Below, piece by piece: positions 1 through 5,370 of a DNA stretch of 8,063 nt. A model generated the notes under the pieces. It saw nothing but the letters and a program-made list of their open reading frames with translations. It searched no databases and was not told the origin of the DNA. The DNA comes from a bacterium (lineage in GTDB: Bacteria; UBA9089; CG2-30-40-21; SBAY01): contig JASEHU010000085.1 in NCBI GenBank assembly GCA_030018635.1, positions 1 through 8,063 of the forward strand, written 5' to 3'. The position numbers and the translations under genes are program-made. Each line of letters opens with the position of its first letter. The first letter of the stretch is position 1.

Positions 1-139
1 GAATCTTTGTGTTCTTTGTGTGAGAAAAACCTACAAATTTAAGTGTCATGGAGTAGTAGAGCCGTTGGAGGTTAATAAGATTACGGATTTGATTGAGCCT
101 CGGATACTTGAGTTGATGTGGAAGAAGGTAATTAGGTAA
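1..139 (+). other. Left edge: tandem 9-mer and end of a degenerate small reading frame
   Basis: This stretch precedes the first gene. Positions 5-22 hold a 9-base unit twice in tandem (ctttgtgtt, ctttgtgtg, one mismatch). A frame open from the window edge ends at the TAA at 137-139. Its last part reads VEPLEVNKITDLIEPRILEL and then MWKKVIR, the same peptide encoded by repeat copy 2. There is no in-frame ATG in the window, and the only ATG nearby (48-50) meets a stop after two codons. It is therefore either the end of a gene starting outside the window or, more likely, a decayed copy of the repeat described at 56-112. No function can be assigned. Confidence 0.4.
56..112 (+). repeat. Inter-module repeat, copy 1
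   Basis: This 57-base segment matches 919-975 at 52 of 57 positions with no gaps. It begins gtagagccgttgga. It lies about 50 bases before the antitoxin start, so it sits at the head of the first two-gene module. The four codons that differ from copy 2 are one synonymous change and three amino-acid changes, which gives no strong sign of selection on a peptide. The identity with copy 2 is directly visible; the origin (duplicated 5' end of a lost gene, or a mobile or recombinogenic spacer) is inferred. Confidence 0.75.
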
Positions 140-149
140 ATAAAAATTT

Positions 150-157
150 GGAGGTGA
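150..157 (+). promoter_or_regulatory. Ribosome binding site that sets the antitoxin start
   Basis: The purine-rich GGAGGTGA matches the anti-Shine-Dalgarno well. It ends about 5 bases (core GGAGG about 8 bases) before the ATG at 163. The longer frame from the TTG at 148 would overlap this site and would have no ribosome binding site of its own, so the ATG at 163 is preferred. Confidence 0.75.
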
Positions 158-162
158 TGATT

Positions 163-420
163 ATGCCGATTCAACTTGAAATTGGAGATGAGATAGTAAC
201 ATCGATGAAGATTCCACCGCCTGAAGCAAAAAGAGAACTTACCAAGGAGTTGGCCCTGGCATTATATGCTCGGTGGGCATTATCGATGGGTAATGCCCGT
301 CGGATGGCTGGATTGACAAAACGAGAATTTTTGAATGAGTTGGCTTACCGTGGAATCAAACGACACTATACAACTCAAGATTTATCGGAGGATATAGCCT
401 ATGCTCAAAGTGGTGAGTAA
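163..420 (+). CDS. UPF0175 family antitoxin
   Basis: The 85-residue product starts MPIQLEIGDEIVTSMKIPP and continues with the family pattern: a helical stretch of LALALYARWALSMGNARRMA type, then GLTKREFLNELAYRGI, then a polar tail. This core looks like a compact helix-turn-helix, and UPF0175 proteins are generally found as the antitoxin partners of PIN-like toxins. The usual role is to bind and neutralise the toxin in the cytoplasm and probably to repress the operon. The gene overlaps the following DUF3368 toxin by 20 bases, the normal order for this pair. Start choice: ATG at 163 with GGAGG about 8 bases upstream, rather than TTG at 148. Family call is by recognition of the sequence; regulation is inferred. 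Confidence 0.85.
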   Translation: MPIQLEIGDEIVTSMKIPPPEAKRELTKELALALYARWALSMGNARRMAGLTKREFLNELAYRGIKRHYTTQDLSEDIAYAQSGE

Positions 421-889
421 CAGCTCAACTCTTATCCACCTTGGGAAGGTAGGATTATTGGATTTACTTGCTGAACAGTTTGGTGAGATATTGATTCCCA
501 AAGCGGTCTGGCGAGAGACAGTGGAAGAAGGTGGGGAAGAATCAGATGCCGGAATCATTGGCACAGCAAACTGGATTAAAGTTTGCGATGTGTCAGTTTC
601 TCCATTACTAACTACCTTTTCAACCCTCCTTGATGAAGGGGAAGCAGAGGCAATTGTTCTGGCTATGGAAATCGATGCTGATTTAATCTTGCTTGATGAG
701 AATGATGCACGACGGATTGCAGAATCCCATGGTCTGCGGAAAACTGGATTGCTTGGTATACTTATTAAAGCCAAACAGCAAGGATATATTCAGTCACTTA
801 AAATATGCTTATATCAATTGCAAATGACAGGTTTTCGTCTATCAGAGTCTGTTTACAGTGAAGTATTACAGAGTGTTAACGAAAAGTAA
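401..889 (+). CDS. DUF3368 PIN-like toxin (putative ribonuclease)
   Basis: The 162-residue product has the DUF3368 layout: an N-terminal strand VVSNSSTLI, a conserved IPKAVWRETVE segment with E39, a central LDEGEAEAIVLAMEI helix (E81, E83), an LILLDENDARRIAE segment (D99, D102), and a C-terminal FRLSESVYSEVL. PIN-domain toxins are Mg2+-dependent RNases using clustered acidic residues. Here the first catalytic Asp position of classical PIN domains is Asn (N7), a variant that I recall being common in DUF3368, so activity is not excluded. ATG 401 has a cggagga site at 386-392 inside the antitoxin gene. The 20-base overlap with the antitoxin implies translational coupling. Role: toxin of a type II toxin-antitoxin pair. 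Its RNA target cannot be told from the sequence. Confidence 0.85.
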   Translation: MLKVVSNSSTLIHLGKVGLLDLLAEQFGEILIPKAVWRETVEEGGEESDAGIIGTANWIKVCDVSVSPLLTTFSTLLDEGEAEAIVLAMEIDADLILLDENDARRIAESHGLRKTGLLGILIKAKQQGYIQSLKICLYQLQMTGFRLSESVYSEVLQSVNEK

Positions 890-891
890 AT

Positions 892-1002
892 ATGGATAAG
901 AAGATGAAGATTAGTGATGTAGAGCCGTTGGAAGCTAATAAGATTACGGATTTGATTGAGTATCGGACACTTGAGCTATTCTTTTATAGAGGAGGTTTCT
1001 GA
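892..1002 (+). CDS. Short ORF carried by repeat copy 2 (36 aa, coding status uncertain)
   Basis: An ATG two bases after the toxin stop opens a 36-codon frame reading MDKKMKISDVEPLEANKI, then TDLIEYRTLELFFYRGGF. A second start is possible at 904 (MKISDVEPLE...). The same peptide core occurs in copy 1 (VEPLEVNKITDLIE, without a visible start) and its beginning in copy 3 (MKISNVEPLEV). No clear Shine-Dalgarno precedes 892, so translation would depend on coupling to the toxin gene. The last codons contain the strong AGAGGAGGT ribosome site of the next gene, and the TGA stop directly abuts that gene's ATG. It may be a leader peptide, a truncated small gene, or non-coding. I do not recognise a family. 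Confidence 0.3.
   Translation: MDKKMKISDVEPLEANKITDLIEYRTLELFFYRGGF
894..975 (+). repeat. Inter-module repeat, copy 2 (longest copy)
   Basis: This copy combines the two shared parts. Its first 25 bases (from ggataagaagatgaagatta) match 1633-1657 at 23 of 25 positions, and its remaining 57 bases match copy 1 (56-112) at 52 of 57. It occupies the whole gap between the toxin-antitoxin module and the DUF5678/retropepsin module, starting five bases after the toxin stop. Its position at a module junction, in the same orientation as the other copies, is why it is read as a module-flanking repeat. Confidence 0.75.
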
Positions 1003-1230
1003 ATGAATGAGACAATCTCTTTTTTAGAAATTCAGGAAAGGTTTAATTCAGAATGGATTTTGCTTTCTGACCCAGAGACAGAGAATGGACTTGAGGTTAA
1101 GAATGGAAAGTTGTTATGGCATAGTAGGGATAGGGATGAGGTCTACCGAAAGGCAAGGGAGTTTAAGCCTAAACACTCTGCTATTCTTTACACTGGCAGG
1201 CTACCTCAAGATGCGGTGATTGTGCTATGA
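1003..1230 (+). CDS. Small DUF5678-like protein
   Basis: This 75-residue acidic/basic protein has no cysteines, no membrane segment and no signal peptide. Its features are FNSEWILLSDPETENGLEV, a GKLLWHSRDRDEVYRKA segment, and a hydrophobic end, ILYTGRLPQDAVIVL. The pattern (a Trp near the N-terminus, a central V-x-x-G-K strand, a charged EVY-K-A helix, then a terminal strand) resembles DUF5678, small proteins that I recall being found beside retropepsin-like proteases. The start has a strong AGAGGAGGT site at 988-996, six bases upstream, and an in-frame TGA immediately before the ATG. The stop overlaps the next gene's start as ATGA, so the two are co-translated and probably act together. Biochemical function is unknown. 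Confidence 0.7.
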   Translation: MNETISFLEIQERFNSEWILLSDPETENGLEVKNGKLLWHSRDRDEVYRKAREFKPKHSAILYTGRLPQDAVIVL

Positions 1231-1646
1231 GCCTCAACTTTAATCCGAAAGAAGGGCTAATTGTTGTGCCAACACGGTTGTTTGGTTCCCAGGGTGATAT
1301 AATAGTCCATCTTGCTTTGGATACAGGAGCTACTGGATCGCTCATAAACTGGGATGTGGCTGTGCTTGTCGGATATGACCCTGGAGTTGTTCAGGATAGG
1401 GTTCAGGTTACAACTGGAAGTGGGGTTGAATTTGCTCCAAGGATAGAGATTATCCGAATAGAGACATTGGAGATAGTGCGAGAGAACTTTCCCATTATCT
1501 GTCATACCCTTCCTCCAAGTGCAAATGTTGATGGGTTGCTTGGTCTTGATTTCTTTCGCAACACTTATTTGAATATAGATTTAGTCTCTGGTTCGGTTGA
1601 TGTTAAGATTCCAGATAATAATGGCGAGGGAAGGATAAGAAGATGA
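1227..1646 (+). CDS. Retropepsin-like (clan AA) aspartic protease
   Basis: The 139-residue protein has the hallmarks of a single-domain pepsin-fold protease. The active-site motif LALDTGATGSLIN has D32-T-G. A hydrophobic segment of TTGSG type (62-66) sits near the flap position, and a conserved VDGLLGLDFF (101-110) marks the strand that packs against the active site. Such half-size enzymes normally work as homodimers, each subunit giving one Asp. There is no signal peptide, so it is probably cytoplasmic. It starts by ATGA overlap with the DUF5678-like gene, and the pair looks like a two-gene module. The last codons (R-I-R-R-stop) lie inside repeat copy 3, so the native C-terminus may have been replaced or trimmed by recombination. 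Substrate unknown. Confidence 0.8.
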   Translation: MSLNFNPKEGLIVVPTRLFGSQGDIIVHLALDTGATGSLINWDVAVLVGYDPGVVQDRVQVTTGSGVEFAPRIEIIRIETLEIVRENFPIICHTLPPSANVDGLLGLDFFRNTYLNIDLVSGSVDVKIPDNNGEGRIRR

Positions 1647-1693
1647 AGATTAGCAATGTAGAGCCGTTGGAGGTTTTTGAGATTGCGGATTAG
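1633..1693 (+). repeat. Inter-module repeat, copy 3 (partial)
   Basis: The copy starts ggataagaagatgaagatta, as in copy 2. It matches copies 1 and 2 through gtagagccgttgga and then decays; after gaggtt the resemblance is patchy. An ATG at 1643 overlaps the retropepsin stop as ATGA and opens only 16 codons (MKISNVEPLEVFEIAD) before TAG at 1691-1693. This is a truncated version of the frame in copy 2. It closes the second module and lies just before the three-gene operon. Confidence 0.65.
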
Positions 1694-1782
1694 GAATGTG
1701 GCGTTGAAAAGATTTAAATATGGTGAACAATTTTTAGTGTTATTATAGTAACCAGTAATTTTAAAGGGAGAGTTAGAAGAAC
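1694..1782 (+). promoter_or_regulatory. Leader of the three-gene operon, weak promoter candidate
   Basis: This AT-rich stretch lies between repeat copy 3 and the nitrilase gene and is the only plausible place for the operon's promoter. The best -10-like match is TATAGT at 1744-1749. With a 17-base spacer its -35 position is TGGTGA (1721-1726), which matches the consensus at only three of six positions, so a sigma-70 promoter is not well supported. An AAGGGAG at 1764-1770 is the ribosome site for ATG 1783, with a rather long spacing of about 12 bases. No operator-like inverted repeat is obvious. Confidence 0.25.
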
Positions 1783-4308
1783 ATGACCAAAGAAAAAGAT
1801 ATTGAACTTATTGAATTACCTAAAGGATTGCTTGATGGGGAATTTTATGTTTGCAGTGTGCAGTTGAAGACACCGTTTTGGGATGAAGTGAATAAGAATC
1901 AAAAAGGAACATATAAATATATAGGGTGGAAAAGCGAAGCTTTAGAAAAGCGGAAAAATAAAATTAAAAAACTTTTCCAAGAAATAAAAGACAAATTTAT
2001 TACAAAAAACCGCCAGATAAAAATTCTTGTTTTTCCTGAATACAGCATAGAAGAAAGTATGATAGAAATACTAAAGGAGTTTGCTATTGCTAATCAAACC
2101 ATTATTGTTGCAGGAATGTATGAACAGGACGAAAGGCAAAGTGTTGTCTATGTTTTTATCCCCAACAATGAGAAAATAGATATTTACAAACAGTATAAGC
2201 TGACCACATCAAGACTTGACGAAGATTATCTGTCGGATGTTCAAACAGAAAATAAAAAGTATTATAGATTTTATTGGCAACCAGATGAAGAGAAGAATAA
2301 AATGTTTATTCAGGTCTTTGTTTGCCATGACTTCCTTAGTGACAGTGTCTGTAATAATATTGATACAAGTATGGGTGGATTAATCGTAGTACCGATGTGT
2401 TCCCCCCGAGTGGACGAATTTTATGGGCTTTCAAGTTATTTTGTACGTTCACCTGAAGGACATTACAGTATCGTAGCTTTGCTTTGCAATGCAGCAGATG
2501 TAAAAACTTCAAAAAAATATGATGAAACAACCGCCTGTGGAGAAACTCAAATTGTTGGCCCTTATGACCGTTCGTCGAGTAAGATAGAGCGGTTTAGCGA
2601 GGGTGGTATTATTGCTGAGATTAACCTAAGTACAGTTCTCACCAGGCCAACACGAACTAAAAGGGAAGATGTTATAACAGATTTGATGGAATTCTTTATT
2701 AAAGAAGATGGCACCATTGAATATACAGATGTTTCAATATCGGGGCCTAAATATATAATTAACCCGAATGCATTGCTTCATGTTGGTTTGCACAAAATTT
2801 ATGCTTTCTTTTGCATAAAAAATTACCATAAATTTAAGAGATATGCTATGAATTTACCGTTTCAAACCAATGGAGTATTTGGAATATATGATATTTTAAT
2901 TCAAGGTCACGAAGAAGATTTCGATTGTTTTCAACACCGTCTCAGAAGCTATCTGGGAATAGCATATGATGATTTAAAAGACCCTGATCTACCCTCGCCA
3001 AAATATTATCCTGTCACACATGTTCTAAAATATAGAGGGGAAAACCTAATGAGTTTTTCTGAGGGGAAGTTCATTTCAATCTTTAACTTTTCTGAGTGCG
3101 GACCAGGGTATTTAGAAAACAATTTAAAAAATATGCGCGCCATTGCTCTTAGAAAAGATGATATTCTTGCGAGAAAAGATGATTTTGAGAATAAAGGGAT
3201 TATATTTAAGGTTGAAGATGATTCTGACATTTTACCATCGGAGCGCAAAATGGGACTTGAAGAATATTTAGTCTTTCTTGAAATTTATCCATCAGGAGAA
3301 AGAAATATAAGATTAGCAACGCAGGAATTTCAAAACTCAATTTTACCTGATTTAGTGGAGAATGATAAAGTGAGGACAATTGAGTTCTGCGGCCCATTCA
3401 TTATTGACAGCGATTATCCAGAGGGAAATTATATCTTTCATATAGTAGGTAATCTTAAAAATATAAGAGAAATTGTTTTATCTATCCATTCCTTGGCTTA
3501 TGAAAGACAGATTCGTTGCAGGACATTTGTAGTTCCTGCCGCGGAAAAATTATCCGAGAAAAGATATCCGTCTTTAAACGAAACAATTCTAAGAAGCCCT
3601 GAATTGCGTGAAGTAGTATATACAATTATCTATTATTTAAAATTTATAGACCCTTCTAATCCCTTTATAATTAAATACTTGCCTCACGATATGATAGAAA
3701 AAATTGCAAATTTTTATGTACAATATAGAAATGCAGTAAAAGGGAGTGAAGGATGGACAGAACTACTTAACAAAGTTAATCAATTTATCTACGGATTGTG
3801 TTGGGGTTTTCTTAATGAACAAAACTTGAATAAAGAGATAATGGAAAGATTACACATGTATTGCTCAGAAACTTACTCGTCAATAGCCAGGGGGATAGAA
3901 AGCTTTTTAGACAAGAAAAGGAATGAAATTTTAAATCATCTTCAGAAAATGCCAGAAGAAACCAGAAACACCTATAAAGATAACTTGAAATCTATAAAGA
4001 TAGCCAAAGACAAATATGTATATTCTGTAATTGAAGATACTTCAAAGTCTATTTTGGGTGATTTGCAACCATCTATTATAAAATGGAATAAGAATGTTGA
4101 CTCCAAGTATAAAATAGAGGATGAGGAATTCAATGAGGGATTAAAAACACTCCAGACTCCAATAGAGTATAGAAACTATTTTAGTCATGGTTTCAAAAAA
4201 GAAATGGAAAAGAAACAAACGAAAGAGTTTGTAAAAGGGTTATTAGAGAGCGCAATAACTTCTTTCAATTTTGTTTCAAAGTATTGCAAGGAAGTGGATT
4301 CAATATAA
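1783..4308 (+). CDS. Nitrilase-superfamily protein with C-terminal HEPN-like domain
   Basis: This 841-residue cytoplasmic protein has no signal or membrane segments. Residues about 20-290 form a carbon-nitrogen hydrolase domain. The catalytic Glu is in ILVFPEYS (E86) and the Lys in YKQYKLTTSRLDE (K139, with E147 eight residues on, as in the canonical K-x7-E pattern). The Cys is in FVCHDF (C181), and GGIIAEINL closes the domain. This family cleaves C-N bonds in amides or nitriles, or acts as a sensor or amidase module. Residues about 300-600 are unassigned, with two alpha/beta stretches (near 367 and 548). Residues about 600-841 are helical and end with YRNYFSHG; R797-N-x-x-x-H802 fits the active site of HEPN ribonucleases. 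ATG 1783 is the first start after an in-frame TAG. The AAA+ gene follows after 48 bases. Nitrilase call is strong; HEPN call is moderate; function is inferred. Confidence 0.8.
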   Translation: MTKEKDIELIELPKGLLDGEFYVCSVQLKTPFWDEVNKNQKGTYKYIGWKSEALEKRKNKIKKLFQEIKDKFITKNRQIKILVFPEYSIEESMIEILKEFAIANQTIIVAGMYEQDERQSVVYVFIPNNEKIDIYKQYKLTTSRLDEDYLSDVQTENKKYYRFYWQPDEEKNKMFIQVFVCHDFLSDSVCNNIDTSMGGLIVVPMCSPRVDEFYGLSSYFVRSPEGHYSIVALLCNAADVKTSKKYDETTACGETQIVGPYDRSSSKIERFSEGGIIAEINLSTVLTRPTRTKREDVITDLMEFFIKEDGTIEYTDVSISGPKYIINPNALLHVGLHKIYAFFCIKNYHKFKRYAMNLPFQTNGVFGIYDILIQGHEEDFDCFQHRLRSYLGIAYDDLKDPDLPSPKYYPVTHVLKYRGENLMSFSEGKFISIFNFSECGPGYLENNLKNMRAIALRKDDILARKDDFENKGIIFKVEDDSDILPSERKMGLEEYLVFLEIYPSGERNIRLATQEFQNSILPDLVENDKVRTIEFCGPFIIDSDYPEGNYIFHIVGNLKNIREIVLSIHSLAYERQIRCRTFVVPAAEKLSEKRYPSLNETILRSPELREVVYTIIYYLKFIDPSNPFIIKYLPHDMIEKIANFYVQYRNAVKGSEGWTELLNKVNQFIYGLCWGFLNEQNLNKEIMERLHMYCSETYSSIARGIESFLDKKRNEILNHLQKMPEETRNTYKDNLKSIKIAKDKYVYSVIEDTSKSILGDLQPSIIKWNKNVDSKYKIEDEEFNEGLKTLQTPIEYRNYFSHGFKKEMEKKQTKEFVKGLLESAITSFNFVSKYCKEVDSI

Positions 4309-4356
4309 AGCCAGTTGGGGTGATTAAAAACTCCATCTATACAAAGGTGAAATAAA

Positions 4357-5370
4357 ATGACTACAACAGAAATTATTAAAAGGTTATTTGTAGCTTTTGC
4401 CAAACAGGATACTGATGAATTTTATCATCTGGCAGAAGATCTTATCAATCTTGAGAAACGCAAAAAACATACTATTGTTGCACGGGAATTAAAAGAAGCC
4501 CTTTACAGTAAACCTATCTCAAATAATGGCAACAACAGTAGGCGATATAAATCTAATATTCCCATTCCACGAGATACGGAAAAAGGGTTTCCTCTTCTTG
4601 AAATTAGAGAATATGATATTGATTGGGAAAGTCTTGTTTTATCTGAGAAAACCAAATCTATTCTCAAGCAAATTGTAAAGGAAATAAAGGATTCTGAAAT
4701 ACTGGATACATATAATCTTCGCCCTAAAAACAAGGTTCTTTTTTGTGGTAGGCCGGGAACCGGGAAAACTTTTTCGGCACAAATCATCAGTTCTGTTTTA
4801 CATATCTCTCTTGTTTATATCAGATTTGATTCCATAATTTCTTCTTATCTGGGAGAAACAGCAACAAATCTGAGGAAGGTTTTTGATTTTATCAGTAATG
4901 GGATGTGGATTGTTCTTTTTGATGAATTCGACATTATTGGAAAGAATCGGGATGACCATTATGAGCACGGTGAAATCAAGCGTGTGGTAAACAACTTTCT
5001 GCAAATGCTGGATAATTTCGAGGGGCAAAGTCTGATTATTGCTGCTACAAACCACCAGCATATACTTGATCCTGCAATCTGGCGGAGATTTGATGAGGTT
5101 ATTTACTTTGAACTTCCTGACAGTGAAAAGAGATTACACCTCCTTGAACTCTACTTAAAGCCTATGCAAAAGGAAGATATAAACCTATCAGAATTTATTG
5201 AAAAGACAAAAGGCTTTGCACCATCAGATCTAAGGATGATGTGTATTGAGGCGATGAAATATTCTATAATAAATGACCATAATGTATTAAAAGCAGAAGA
5301 TATTGATTTTGCCCTTTCGCGTTTCCTTGACAGGACAGATATTCGCGAAGGGCAAATGGAGAATAAATAA
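4357..5370 (+). CDS. AAA+ ATPase, subtilase partner
   Basis: The 337-residue protein has a helical, charged N-terminal part (1-90) and one AAA+ module. Visible motifs are Walker A GRPGTGKT (131-138, K137), a pore-loop-like SSYLGET (Y164), Walker B IVLFDEFD (D189, E190), sensor 1 AATN (N232), arginine finger WRRFD (R243/R244) and a sensor-2 helix beginning APSDLR (R293). It resembles the classic Cdc48/FtsH-type AAA clade, which works as hexameric unfoldases, but has no membrane anchor and no protease domain of its own. The start at 4357 has AAAGGTGA at 4343-4350 and an in-frame TGA just before it. Its stop overlaps the subtilase start as TAATG, so the two are made in fixed ratio. The likely role is to feed substrates to, or gate, the protease. 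Confidence 0.9.
   Translation: MTTTEIIKRLFVAFAKQDTDEFYHLAEDLINLEKRKKHTIVARELKEALYSKPISNNGNNSRRYKSNIPIPRDTEKGFPLLEIREYDIDWESLVLSEKTKSILKQIVKEIKDSEILDTYNLRPKNKVLFCGRPGTGKTFSAQIISSVLHISLVYIRFDSIISSYLGETATNLRKVFDFISNGMWIVLFDEFDIIGKNRDDHYEHGEIKRVVNNFLQMLDNFEGQSLIIAATNHQHILDPAIWRRFDEVIYFELPDSEKRLHLLELYLKPMQKEDINLSEFIEKTKGFAPSDLRMMCIEAMKYSIINDHNVLKAEDIDFALSRFLDRTDIREGQMENK

Noticed and set aside
148..162. TTG start at 148 for the antitoxin gene
   Set aside because: It overlaps the ribosome binding site that fits the ATG at 163, and UPF0175 proteins begin near MPIQLEI-type sequence.
419..424. Asn in place of the first PIN Asp (N7) read as a dead toxin
   Set aside because: VSNSS/VSNTS-type starts are, as I recall, usual in DUF3368, so the change alone does not show inactivation.
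892..1230. Readthrough fusion of the repeat ORF and the DUF5678-like gene, which are in one frame separated by a TGA
   Set aside because: The downstream gene has its own strong ribosome site, copy 1 is not in frame with its downstream gene, and no recoding signal is seen.
56..1693. The three spaced repeats as a CRISPR array
   Set aside because: Spacing is 0.7-0.85 kb and filled with genes, and the repeats are neither palindromic nor regular.
1703..1735. TTGAAA at 1704 as a -35 box
   Set aside because: No acceptable -10 hexamer occurs 16-18 bases downstream.
3710..3760. RNAVKG near residue 649 as a second HEPN motif
   Set aside because: No His at the needed spacing.
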